64,000 nt of DNA, from assembly GCF_004634425.1 (NCBI RefSeq), contig NZ_SBJL01000003.1, positions 186,001 through 250,000 of the forward strand, read 5' to 3'. A program made the translations under genes and the position numbers. Origin of the DNA: Vitreimonas flagellata (GTDB lineage: Bacteria > Pseudomonadota > Alphaproteobacteria > Caulobacterales > Aquidulcibacteraceae). The notes under the pieces were generated by a model. That model worked only from the letters and a program-made list of their open reading frames with translations. It did no database searches and was not told the origin of the DNA. Below are positions 31,386-39,035 of this stretch, piece after piece. Each line of letters starts with the position of its first letter. Positions within the stretch are counted from its first letter, which is position 1.

Positions 31386-32297
31386 ATGCGCACCGACAAT
31401 CAGCGCCGTTCGGACAATTTCCAGGATCGTGGTCGCGGTTCCGGCGGCGGTGGCGGCGGCGGTTTGCCGGCGGCGGCGTTGTTCTCGATCCTGCGCCGCA
31501 TCGGCATTCGCGGCAGTCTGATCGCGGGCGTCGTGCTCGCCGGCGTGTATTTCTTCGCGCCCCCCGCGATCAAGCAGATGATTTTCGGCGCATTGCTTGG
31601 CGGCGTGCCAGGGCAAACGCAGAGCGTGGCGGGCGAGGGCTCGACGTGCGAGGCGCACGCAGAGGCTTGCGATTTCTCGCGCGCAATTTTGGGTTCCACA
31701 GAAGATGTCTGGCGCGCGCAATTCCAGCAGGGGCGTTTGCCGAATTACGGCGTGAACCCTGGGCAATATCGTGATCCGACGCTGGTTGTGTTTTCGGGCG
31801 CGGTGGCGACGGCGTGCGGCAATGCGACCTCCGACGTCGGTCCGTTCTATTGCCCGGCTGACAGCTTCCTCTACATCGACCCGACCTTCTATCAGGTGAT
31901 GCAGGATCGCCTGCGCGCGCCGGGCGATTTCGCGCAAGCCTATGTGATCGCGCACGAAGTTGGGCACCACGTGCAGAATGTGATCGGCGCGACGCAACGC
32001 CAAGTGCAGGGCGAAAACCAGAACCAAACCTCGGTGCGCGTTGAGCTGCAGGCCGATTGCTTCGCTGGTGTTTGGGGGCATACGGCGCAAGCCTCGCTTG
32101 CGATCGATGACGCGGATTTGCGCGAAGCGTTGAACGCCGCGCACGCGATCGGTGACGACGCGCTCGGCCATTCGGATGAGCGCCAATTCACGCACGGCTC
32201 ATCGGCGCAGCGCATGCGCTGGTTCCGCCGCGGCTTCGATAGCGGCGACGCGCGCCAGTGCGATACGTTCGCGGTGGGCAATTACGGGCAGCTCTAA
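31386..32297 (+). CDS. YpfJ-type neutral zinc metallopeptidase
   Basis: 303 residues from ATG 31386, preceded by AGGAGGACC; the upstream in-frame extension overlaps the previous gene. A Gly-rich N-terminus (residues 18-26) and one membrane span (~42-60) lead to a periplasmic domain. The zinc motif is HEVGHH (190-195), and ELQADCFAGVWGH supplies the third ligand region. Cysteines (88, 95, 144, 156) may form disulfides. Family members are putative membrane-anchored peptidases with unknown targets. Confidence 0.92.
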   Translation: MRTDNQRRSDNFQDRGRGSGGGGGGGLPAAALFSILRRIGIRGSLIAGVVLAGVYFFAPPAIKQMIFGALLGGVPGQTQSVAGEGSTCEAHAEACDFSRAILGSTEDVWRAQFQQGRLPNYGVNPGQYRDPTLVVFSGAVATACGNATSDVGPFYCPADSFLYIDPTFYQVMQDRLRAPGDFAQAYVIAHEVGHHVQNVIGATQRQVQGENQNQTSVRVELQADCFAGVWGHTAQASLAIDDADLREALNAAHAIGDDALGHSDERQFTHGSSAQRMRWFRRGFDSGDARQCDTFAVGNYGQL

Positions 32298-32306
32298 CTC
32301 ACACCA

Positions 32307-32404
32307 ATCCCCGGATGCGCACTTGTGCGCAGTCCGGGGCCCATACGCTCAGGCGCTTGTGTTTATGGGTCCCGGATTTCGCTTCGCCCATCCGGGAATG
32401 GGTA
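32307..32404. repeat. Inverted-repeat pair between convergent genes
   Basis: CCCCGGA-TGCGCAC faces GTGCGCA-GTCCGGGG at about 32310-32340, and TCCCGGA faces TCCGGGA at about 32370-32395. Both are long hairpins based on the TCCGGG core also seen in repeats at 34499, 34911 and 61369. They may act as a bidirectional terminator for the metallopeptidase and LysR genes. Confidence 0.65.
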
Positions 32405-32408
32405 GCGC

Positions 32409-33299
32409 TTAAGGCTCCCAGTCCTCAGACTGATCGATCAGGAATTGGCGAAAGGCGGCGATGCGCTTGGAGCGCTTTAGATCGCTTGGATAGATGAAAT
32501 AAACTTCGAAACTCGGGCCCGGCAGATCGGGCAGAACTTTCACGAGGTTCGGATTTTCGCGCGCCATGTAATCCGGCACGGAGGCGATGCCGAAGCCGCT
32601 CTCGACGGCGCGCAACATGCCATAGACGTTGTTGATCTCTAAGAGCGGCGGGCGTGGCTTTGCGTCTTCGCGGCCGGCGCGCTGCGCCCAATCCAATTCG
32701 CGCATCGGCGTCGGGATGTTGGCCTGGTAGGCGATGATGCGGTGGTTATCGAGTTCCACGACATCTTTCGGCGTGCCGTGACGCTTCAGATATTCGTTCG
32801 ACGCATAAAGGCTGACGCGCACTTCGAAGAGTTTGCGCTGGATCAGATCAGCGTGCGTCGCCGCCCACAGACGGATCGCGCATTCGGCTTCGAGCTTCAA
32901 CAGATCGAACTCGCGATCGTCGAGCAGGCATTGCACGCGCGTCTCGGGGTATTTGTCGGCGAAATGCACGAGGCGCGGCGCAAGCCAGGTCGAGCCGAAC
33001 GCGACGGGCGCGGTGATTTTCAGATCGCCGATCACCTTCTCGCGCGCGTCCTTCAGCGTGCTTTCCGCGATCACGGCCGCACCCGCCATTTCGCGAGTGA
33101 ACTCGCGCAATGCCATGCCGGGGCCGGTCAGTAGGAGGCCGCGCGCGTGGCGCTGGAACAGGGGGACGCCCATCTCGTTTTCGAGTGCCGCGATCTGGCG
33201 GCTGACCGAGGATTGGCTGACGCCCAATTTCTCGGCCGCGGCCGTCAGCGAGCCGGTTTCGGCCGCGAAGTGGAAGGTTTTGAGCTTATCCCAGTCCAT
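32409..33299 (-). CDS. LysR-family transcriptional regulator
   Basis: 296 residues from ATG 33299. The N-terminal winged helix is unmistakable: FHFAAETGSLTAAAEKLGVSQSSVSRQIAALE. The rest is the periplasmic-binding-like effector domain (~90-290). The start is chosen because upstream in-frame residues are not LysR-like. The gene is divergent from the MscS-type channel gene (113 bp between starts), which is the most likely regulatory target after itself; the effector is unknown. Confidence 0.93.
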   Translation of the reverse strand: MDWDKLKTFHFAAETGSLTAAAEKLGVSQSSVSRQIAALENEMGVPLFQRHARGLLLTGPGMALREFTREMAGAAVIAESTLKDAREKVIGDLKITAPVAFGSTWLAPRLVHFADKYPETRVQCLLDDREFDLLKLEAECAIRLWAATHADLIQRKLFEVRVSLYASNEYLKRHGTPKDVVELDNHRIIAYQANIPTPMRELDWAQRAGREDAKPRPPLLEINNVYGMLRAVESGFGIASVPDYMARENPNLVKVLPDLPGPSFEVYFIYPSDLKRSKRIAAFRQFLIDQSEDWEP

Positions 33300-33412
33300 C
33301 AAGGCCGTATTTCCCCGCCCTATGGCGCCCGTTCGGCGGCCTCTTTCTTTGCAATATTGCATAGCTCACCGGCGCGGTCGATAGAAGGGGGCGCACGCGT
33401 GAGGATTGTTGG

Positions 33413-34426
33413 ATGCTGATCCAGGACATTTCCCACATTCAGCTTTTCCGGCTGGGCTCCTCGGTGGTGACCGTGGGCGGCGTGTTCGGCGCGCTGATGC
33501 TGGTCGTGCTGTTCATGGCCGCTTCCTGGATCATCGGCACGGCGCTGAAGCGCATCCGCGGCCGCCAGCGGCTCGGGCAGGGCGCGGCTGCGCTCTACAT
33601 CGCCGAGAAGGTGCTGACCTACGGCTTGGTCGTGTTCGGCTTGGTGGCGGGGCTTTCTTCGCTTGGCATCGATCTTTCCTCGGTCGCTGTGTTCGCGGGC
33701 GGCTTGGGTGTCGGCATCGGACTGGGGCTTCAGGGCATCATCAAGGAATTCGTCTCGGGCCTCACGCTCGTGTTCGATCGCGCGATCCAGATTGGCGATT
33801 ATGTTGAGATGCACGACGGCACGCGCGGCGTGGTGCAAGAGATCGGCCCGCGCGCCACGCGTGTGCGCAACAACGACAACGTCTATTTGCTGATCCCGAA
33901 TTCCAAGCTGATCGAAAACACGATGATCAATTGGACGCGGCGCGGCGAGACGCGCCGCATCCATGTGCCGTTCCAAGTCGCGATCGGCGCCGATAAAGAA
34001 AAAGTGCGCGAATGCGTGATCGCGGCTGCGCGCGACGTGCCGTTCACCTTGCCCGATACGGATGAGCGCCGCACGCAAGTATGGCTTGTTGGTTACGGCG
34101 ATAGCGCGTTGAAATTCGAACTGATCGTCTGGCCGACGCTGGAAGCGGTGAAGCGGCCGAAAGCGATGAACGCGGCGTACACTTGGGCGATCGATGATGC
34201 GCTGCGCGCCGCAGGCGTCGAGATCCCGTATCCGCAGCGCGACATTCGCCTGCGCACGTTCTTTGGCGAAGAGGGCGACGACGCGCTGGCGGCGCTGAAC
34301 TTGCAATCTAAGCCGCATCCTGTACCCGCCACGCCTGCGCCGAGTGTGAATGACGCGGCCGAAGACGCGCTCCGGCCGGAGCCCGAGCCAGAGCCGGAAA
34401 TCGCGGAAGAGCGACGCGAGCCTTAA
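33413..34426 (+). CDS. MscS-family mechanosensitive channel
   Basis: 337 residues with about three N-terminal spans. The pore-lining helix VAVFAGGLGVGIGLGLQGIIKEFVSG (~93-118) and the following FDRAIQIGDYVEM beta-domain entry are the MscS core. A cytoplasmic alpha/beta cage follows (~170-280) and then a Pro/Glu-rich tail (EPEPEPEIAEERREP). It opens under hypo-osmotic membrane tension. LysR-type gene divergent upstream. Confidence 0.93.
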   Translation: MLIQDISHIQLFRLGSSVVTVGGVFGALMLVVLFMAASWIIGTALKRIRGRQRLGQGAAALYIAEKVLTYGLVVFGLVAGLSSLGIDLSSVAVFAGGLGVGIGLGLQGIIKEFVSGLTLVFDRAIQIGDYVEMHDGTRGVVQEIGPRATRVRNNDNVYLLIPNSKLIENTMINWTRRGETRRIHVPFQVAIGADKEKVRECVIAAARDVPFTLPDTDERRTQVWLVGYGDSALKFELIVWPTLEAVKRPKAMNAAYTWAIDDALRAAGVEIPYPQRDIRLRTFFGEEGDDALAALNLQSKPHPVPATPAPSVNDAAEDALRPEPEPEPEIAEERREP

Positions 34427-34498
34427 CGCCGGCCCATGAGACACGGCGCGCGGACGCGCCGCGCCGTTCGGCTGAACGCGCGTTTGAAGTTCACACAC

Positions 34499-34602
34499 CG
34501 TCATCCCGGACACGCGAAGCGTGATCCGGGACCCAGGAGCCGAGGCTTATGCGTTTGCCCCTGGGTCCCGGGTTCTCAGCTTTGCTGAGCCCCGGGATGA
34601 CG
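34499..34602. repeat. Palindromic repeat bounded by CGTCATCCCGG / CCGGGATGACG
   Basis: A 104-bp unit with perfect 11-bp inverted ends (34499-34509 and 34592-34602). Inside are nested hairpins (GGACACGCGAAGCGTGATCC; CCTGGGTCCCGGG; CTCAGCTTTGCTGAG). Related units lie at 34911-35047 and 61369-61399. Confidence 0.85.
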
Positions 34603-34604
34603 AT

Positions 34605-34835
34605 TTAGCTTGTGTCGGTTTGAGCGTGCGGAAAGCAGCGCTCATGTTCAGCGCGCGTTGCGGGCCAGACGTGGAGTTCGGCGTCGCGTTGGACGCGGGG
34701 GGCGACGTAGGGCGAGCGGGGTTGGCGTTTGAGGGCGATTTTGGCGAGGAATGTTTTGGGCGCGCGGCGGAGTTTGCGGGCGAGACGCTTAGCGTAGGGC
34801 AGCGGTTTTTCCAGCACGCGGCTGAGCGCGTTCAT
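34605..34835 (-). CDS. Possible 76-aa basic protein between two repeat units
   Basis: Starts at ATG 34835 (MNALSRVLEKPLPYAKRLAR) and is rich in Arg/Lys/Ala, with an amphipathic helix KRLARKLRRAPKTFLAKIAL. The frame is open upstream to 35027 but that part runs through the neighbouring palindromic repeat. It has no strong Shine-Dalgarno and no recognised family. The protein-like helix and its position as the only frame between two repeats are the arguments for it; it could still be chance. Confidence 0.3.
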   Translation of the reverse strand: MNALSRVLEKPLPYAKRLARKLRRAPKTFLAKIALKRQPRSPYVAPRVQRDAELHVWPATRAEHERCFPHAQTDTS

Positions 34836-34910
34836 GCGGCGAGCAGGACGAGTTTTCGCACGAGCGCTTCGAGCGCGGTGAAACGCGGAAGTTGATCTGT
34901 TAAACTCTAC

Positions 34911-35047
34911 CGTCATCCCGGCCGGAGCGAAGCGGAGAGCCAGGACCCGGGGATCGTAAAGCGCAATGCGTCGGCCCTGCGTCCGGGACCGCGCTCCCGC
35001 CTTCGCTCTGCGCGCTTCGGCGGGCAAGCCGCGCGTCCGGGATGACG
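34911..35047. repeat. Second CGTCATCCCGG / CCGGGATGACG palindromic repeat
   Basis: A 137-bp unit with the same perfect 11-bp inverted ends (34911-34921 and 35037-35047) and internal GC-rich hairpins (for example GAGCGAAGCGG and CGCGCTTCGGCG). It lies just downstream of trxB and may also end its transcript. Confidence 0.85.
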
Positions 35048-35085
35048 GAGCTTTTGTCGGGTTGGGGGTGGAGACTGGCGAGCGA

Positions 35086-36072
35086 TTAAGCGGCTGCGCC
35101 GGCTTTCGAGCGCGCGTGGTCGAGTTCGAGGTTGGCCAGATATTTCTCCGCTTCGAGCGCGGCCATGCAGCCCATGCCGGCGGCGGTGACGGCTTGGCGA
35201 TAGGTGTCGTCGGTGACGTCGCCGGCGGCGAACACGCCAGGGATCGAGGTCTGCGTCGTGCCGGGCCTCACGATGATGTAGCCGCTGTCCTTCATCTCGA
35301 CCTGGCCTTTGAAGAGCTCGGTTGCGGGCGCGTGGCCGATGGCGACGAACACGCCGTCGACTTTGCGTTCTTCGCGCGCGCCGGTTTTGACGTTCTTCAA
35401 GATGATGCCGGTGACGCCGGGCGGGCTTTGTTCGCCTTCGATCTCTTCGACGGCGGTATCCCAGACCACCTCGATGCGCGGGTGATTGAAGAGGCGCTCC
35501 TGCAGGACTTTCTCGGCGCGCAAGCTGTCGCGGCGGTGGATGAGCGTGACCTTCGAGGCCAAGTGCGAAAGGTAGAGCGCTTCTTCCACTGCGCTATTGC
35601 CGCCGCCAATGACCGCGACTTGCTTGCCGCGATAGAAGAAGCCGTCGCAGGTGGCGCAGGCGGAGACGCCGAAGCCTTGGAATTTCTGCTCGCTCGGCAA
35701 GCCCAGCCATTTTGCTTGCGCGCCGGTGGCGATGACGAGCGCGTCAGCGAGATAGATTTGGCCGCTGTCGCCTGTGAGGCGGAATGGATGTTGGTCCAAT
35801 TCGGCTTTGACGATGATGTCGTCGGCAAATTCAGCGCCGACGTGCTTGGCCTGCGCCTTCATCTGCTCCATCAGCCAGGGGCCTTGGATCGTGTCGGCGA
35901 AGCCCGGGTAATTCTCCACGTCCGTCGTGATGGTGAGCTGTCCGCCCGGTTGGAGGCCCGCGATCAGCAAGGGCTTGCGCAGGGCGCGGGCGGCATAGAT
36001 GGCCGCGGTATAGCCGGCAGGGCCGGAGCCGATGATGATCACGGGGGCGTGGCGGGCGACGGGTTCGGTCAT
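35086..36072 (-). CDS. trxB: Thioredoxin reductase
   Basis: 328 residues from ATG 36072; MTEPVARHAPVIIIGSGPAG opens the FAD-binding GxGxxG. The redox-active disulfide is CATC (139-142), then GGGNSAVEEALYL for NADPH binding with HRRDSLRAEK for the 2'-phosphate, and GVFAAGDVTDDTYRQAVTAAG near the end. It reduces thioredoxin with NADPH in the cytosol. Single gene, divergent from the receiver protein gene. Confidence 0.97.
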   Translation of the reverse strand: MTEPVARHAPVIIIGSGPAGYTAAIYAARALRKPLLIAGLQPGGQLTITTDVENYPGFADTIQGPWLMEQMKAQAKHVGAEFADDIIVKAELDQHPFRLTGDSGQIYLADALVIATGAQAKWLGLPSEQKFQGFGVSACATCDGFFYRGKQVAVIGGGNSAVEEALYLSHLASKVTLIHRRDSLRAEKVLQERLFNHPRIEVVWDTAVEEIEGEQSPPGVTGIILKNVKTGAREERKVDGVFVAIGHAPATELFKGQVEMKDSGYIIVRPGTTQTSIPGVFAAGDVTDDTYRQAVTAAGMGCMAALEAEKYLANLELDHARSKAGAAA

Positions 36073-36244
36073 GGGACGGCCTTGCAGGGATTCGAGCTGT
36101 CTCAATATGGCGATTGCCAGAATGGATCAAAGGCCGGGCGCCCCTGCGGCGTGATCACAGCGTCGCGCCCATGCGCGCTCCGATTGCGTCGGGAACCGTT
36201 CCGTATATGTTTGATCGCGCGGACGAATTTGGCGGGCGGCAAGC

Positions 36245-36595
36245 GTGCAGCGGAAGATTTTGGTGGTTGAGGACGACCGTTTGATCGCGATGGAGCTGGA
36301 GGAGCGGCTGGTCGAGCTTGGCCATGCCGTGCTGGGGCCTGCCCATACGATCGCCGAGGCCGAGGCGTTGCTCGCCGGCACGCGGCCCGATTGCGCCTTG
36401 CTGGACGCGAATGTTGGCGGTCAATCGAGCGTCGCGCTGGGCGTGAAGCTAGCGGAGCTTGGCGTACCGATCGCGTTCTGCACCGGCTACGACGAGATCA
36501 AGAACGCGCCGCCTGCGCTGGCGAGCGCGCCGGTGCTGACCAAGCCGATCAGCGACGCTGAGCTGCAGGCGGGTTTGAGCAAGCTGTTGGGCTAA
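36245..36595 (+). CDS. Single-domain response regulator (receiver only)
   Basis: 116 residues from GTG 36245. All receiver residues are visible: Asp10 and Asp11 (ILVVEDD), phospho-acceptor Asp54 (CALLDANVGG), Thr80 (AFCTGY) and Lys100 (LTKPI). There is no output domain. Such stand-alone receivers relay phosphate or control partners by binding; no histidine kinase gene is adjacent. Divergent from trxB by 172 bp. Confidence 0.92.
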   Translation: MQRKILVVEDDRLIAMELEERLVELGHAVLGPAHTIAEAEALLAGTRPDCALLDANVGGQSSVALGVKLAELGVPIAFCTGYDEIKNAPPALASAPVLTKPISDAELQAGLSKLLG

Positions 36596-36975
36596 ACCGC
36601 CCGCCACCCCATTAGCGCCAGCGTGTGGCCCTCGGGATCTTTGAAGGCGCGGAGCATGAGTTCGCGGCCGGGGGCTTCTTGGAGCTTTTGCGCGGGGTGC
36701 AGGAAAGCGATGCCGGCGCCTTCGAGCTTGCTTTCCGCAGCGCTCCAATCGCGCGGTTCGAAATAGATCACGGAATCGCCGCCGATCGCTTGGCCGGGTT
36801 GGGCGTGGCCGATCATCAGACGCGTGGCGCCGGATTGGAAAAACGTCATGCCGTTGGTTTCGAACAGAACGGGCAGGCCAAGCGTGTCGCGATAGAAAGC
36901 GACGAGCGCGATCGGATCGGCGCTGGCGATCGCGATCTGGGCGATGCCGGAGATCAGTGGCGTGGGCGTATTCAT
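36592..36975 (-). CDS. VOC-family (glyoxalase/bleomycin-resistance) protein
   Basis: 127 residues from ATG 36975 with GGGAGAAGC upstream; extension to 37077 would cross the operator. Two beta-alpha-beta-beta-beta modules: SGIAQIAIASADPIALVAFY and LMLRAFKDPEGHTLALM. Metal-ligand positions are degenerate (no clear His/Glu set in the first strand), so the activity is unclear. Its stop overlaps the receiver gene by 4 nt, and it is divergent from a MarR regulator, which probably controls it. Confidence 0.88.
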   Translation of the reverse strand: MNTPTPLISGIAQIAIASADPIALVAFYRDTLGLPVLFETNGMTFFQSGATRLMIGHAQPGQAIGGDSVIYFEPRDWSAAESKLEGAGIAFLHPAQKLQEAPGRELMLRAFKDPEGHTLALMGWRAV

Positions 36976-36997
36976 GGCGCTTCTCCCTCTCTGCATA

Positions 36998-37016
36998 TAG
37001 TTAGTTTGACTAACTA
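36998..37016. promoter_or_regulatory. MarR-type operator between VOC and marR genes
   Basis: TAGTTAGT-TTG-ACTAACTA is a perfect inverted repeat with 8-bp arms and a 3-bp spacer. It lies 22 bp upstream of the VOC start and 25 bp upstream of the MarR start, the right size for a MarR dimer and placed to control both promoters. Confidence 0.8.
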
Positions 37017-37041
37017 ATGACGTCAAGCCAGAATTCACACC

Positions 37042-37476
37042 ATGTCCCGCACGCTCGACACCGCGATGCATCTTCACTCAGCCGCGCTGCGTTTGCTGCG
37101 CGCGGTGCGCGTGGCGGATGCGGAGACGGGCGTGTCGGCGCCGAAGCTCTCCGCGCTCTCGGTGCTGACGTTCGGTGGGCCGATGAGTTTGAGCGCGTTG
37201 GCAAAGGCCGAGCAGGTCCGCGCGCCGACCATGTCGAAACTGGTGGCGGATTTGGAAGCGGAGGGCTTGGTGGTGAAGCGCGCTGACAAGGCCGACAAGC
37301 GCGGCGTGCGTATCGAGGCGACCGCGAAAGGCCGCGCGCTCATGGAAGAGGGGCGCAAGAAGCGCCTGGCGCTTTTGTCCAAGCGGCTGACGCGCTTGAG
37401 TGCTGCGGAGCGCGCCGAGCTGCACAAGGCCGCGGATCTGATGCTGCGGCTCGCGGCGTCCGATGATCGCGCGTAG
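37042..37476 (+). CDS. MarR-family transcriptional regulator
   Basis: 144 residues. Winged-helix core: SVLTFGGPMSLSALAKAEQV, then RAPTMSKLVADLEAEGLVVKRADKADKRGVRIEATAKG, whose D-K-R-G-V wing is diagnostic. Dimerisation helices flank it. Likely represses itself and the divergent VOC gene through the palindrome at 36998. The inducing ligand is unknown. Confidence 0.92.
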   Translation: MSRTLDTAMHLHSAALRLLRAVRVADAETGVSAPKLSALSVLTFGGPMSLSALAKAEQVRAPTMSKLVADLEAEGLVVKRADKADKRGVRIEATAKGRALMEEGRKKRLALLSKRLTRLSAAERAELHKAADLMLRLAASDDRA

Positions 37477-37487
37477 CGCCAACGAAA

Positions 37488-37514
37488 ACGCCGCCCGGCG
37501 GAACCGGACGGCGT
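37488..37514 (-). terminator. Terminator between marR and rpsU
   Basis: ACGCCGCCCGG (37488-37498) pairs with CCGGACGGCGT (37504-37514), one mismatch, 5-nt loop. On the minus strand it is followed by TTTTCG, so it ends rpsU; it also lies 12 bp past the convergent marR stop. Confidence 0.8.
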
Positions 37515-37542
37515 CTTGAAACTCAAAGCTCGGAAGCTTGCC

Positions 37543-37776
37543 TTAACGCGGCTTCGGCGCCGGACGCGGCAGCAGGCCTTCACGCTGGGCGCGCTTGCGG
37601 GCCAGCTTACGGGCGCGGCGCACAGCTTCGGCGCGTTCACGCGCACGCTTCTCGGACGGCTTTTCGAAGTGATTGCGACGCTTCATTTCGCGGAAAGTGC
37701 CTTCCCGCTGCATCTTCTTTTTGAGCGCCTTCAACGCCTGATCGACGTTGTTATCGCGTACGAAAATCTGTACCAG
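37543..37776 (-). CDS. rpsU: 30S ribosomal protein S21 with apparent CTG start
   Basis: 77 residues. The coding frame includes the conserved N-terminus [20 protein letters not shown], which lies upstream of the first ATG/GTG/TTG available. The only codon where Met is expected is CTG at 37776-37774, 5 nt after a good GGGAGA (37787-37782). No ATG, GTG or TTG occurs in frame upstream before the ribosome site. The rest ([20 protein letters not shown], basic C-terminus) is standard bS21. It acts in initiation at the anti-Shine-Dalgarno end of 16S rRNA. A frame starting at the internal TTG (37734) would lack the first conserved strand. Confidence 0.9.
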   Translation of the reverse strand: MVQIFVRDNNVDQALKALKKKMQREGTFREMKRRNHFEKPSEKRARERAEAVRRARKLARKRAQREGLLPRPAPKPR

Positions 37777-37937
37777 GACCGTCTCCCGCGAGCTTGCGAA
37801 ACCAATACCAAACCGGCCGCCGGGGCGGATGCGCCAGGGCCTGAGTTAAAGCGAAGGCGGGCTGATAGCAAAAGGCCGCGCCCGTGTCCATGCTGGAACG
37901 GGTCGACGGCGGGGGCCTGCAGGCTTATTTTTCCAGC

Positions 37938-38585
37938 ATGACCGTCACCCCCTCAGCCCGGTTCCGGGCCCGGATTTTGGACGTTTTCCCAGCCCATGCC
38001 GCTGAACAGGGCTGGACTGACGCGGCTTTCAAGGCGGCTGTGGCCGAAACGGGGCTTTCCGAGGGGGAGGCGGCCCTGGCTTGCCCGCGCGGGGCGGTCG
38101 ACCTCTTCGACGCGTTCGCCGAGCGGGCCGACCGGGCGATGCTCGACCGGCTGGATGAGCTCGATCTGGACGCCATGAAGATCCGCCAGAAGGTCCGCGC
38201 CGCCGTCCAGGTGCGGCTGGAGGCGCAGGCGCCCTACAAACAAGCGGCTCGCGCCATGACCCGCGCCTTGAGCCGCCCGGACCGCGCGCCTGAAGCCACG
38301 CGGCTTCTGTGGCGCACGGCTGACCGCATTTGGCGCGCGCTAGGCGACAAGAGCACCGACGGGAATTTCTATTCGAAGCGCGCGATCCTCTCCGGCGTGC
38401 TGGCCAGCACCTATGTGCGCTGGTTCAGCGATGAGAGCGAAGACCACGAAGCGACGTGGGCGTTCCTCGATGCGCGCATCGAGAACGTGATGCAGTTCGA
38501 GAAATTCAAAGCGCAATTGAAGCCGGTGGGCGAAGCGGCGCAAAGTGCGCTCGGCATCGCGGCGCGGTTCCGCTATGGGCGGTAA
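37938..38585 (+). CDS. COQ9-family ubiquinone biosynthesis protein
   Basis: 215 residues from ATG 37938 (MTVTPSARFRARILDVFPAH); GTG 37884 and ATG 37890 in frame are alternatives that add a non-conserved extension. The TetR-like helical fold of COQ9 is seen in GWTDAAFKAAVAETGLSEGE, and the signature LLWRTADRIWRALGDKSTDGNFYSKRAILSGVLAST identifies the family. COQ9 binds lipids and assists the COQ7/UbiF hydroxylation step. No Shine-Dalgarno is evident. Divergent from rpsU. Confidence 0.92.
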   Translation: MTVTPSARFRARILDVFPAHAAEQGWTDAAFKAAVAETGLSEGEAALACPRGAVDLFDAFAERADRAMLDRLDELDLDAMKIRQKVRAAVQVRLEAQAPYKQAARAMTRALSRPDRAPEATRLLWRTADRIWRALGDKSTDGNFYSKRAILSGVLASTYVRWFSDESEDHEATWAFLDARIENVMQFEKFKAQLKPVGEAAQSALGIAARFRYGR

Positions 38586-38690
38586 TCGCGCGGGTAATTT
38601 CCGTTCTCCTAAAATCGCAGCAAGGCGCCCTGGATTGGCGCGGCGCATCTTATGTTGGTGCTCTCACGGTCCCGTGATGGAGGCGCTTAC

Positions 38691-39035
38691 ATGCGTGCAG
38701 CTCCGGTACGGTTCTTCAATGCGGCGCTCTGGCCGCTGACGATTTGGTCAAGCCTGACGCATCTCGAAGAACATCCCGCTGACGATTACGTCGAGCGGAC
38801 ATCACCCATTGTCGCCAGTGCGATTGCGTTTTGGATTTGCGCAATTGCGCTTCTTGTTCTCTCGACGCCAACCGCGATCACCATGGGCGGCGTCTTGGAA
38901 GACGGCAGCGAAGCGTTTGCGGTGGTGCGGCGTTCAGCCGGTTCGATCGTCGGCGTGCTGCAACTCTTCACGCCGGTGATCTACGTGTTCGGCTTCTGGC
39001 TCTTCACGGCGCGCGACGAAGCGTACCCGCGTTAG
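38691..39035 (+). CDS. Hypothetical membrane protein
   Basis: 114 residues from ATG 38691 with GGAGG upstream. Three hydrophobic stretches: ~4-18 (RFFNAALWPLTIW, short), ~42-60 (ASAIAFWICAIALLVLST) and ~90-107 (LQLFTPVIYVFGFWLF). The loop between carries acidic residues. No recognised family. It overlaps the convergent metallopeptidase gene by 4 nt. Confidence 0.6.
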   Translation: MRAAPVRFFNAALWPLTIWSSLTHLEEHPADDYVERTSPIVASAIAFWICAIALLVLSTPTAITMGGVLEDGSEAFAVVRRSAGSIVGVLQLFTPVIYVFGFWLFTARDEAYPR

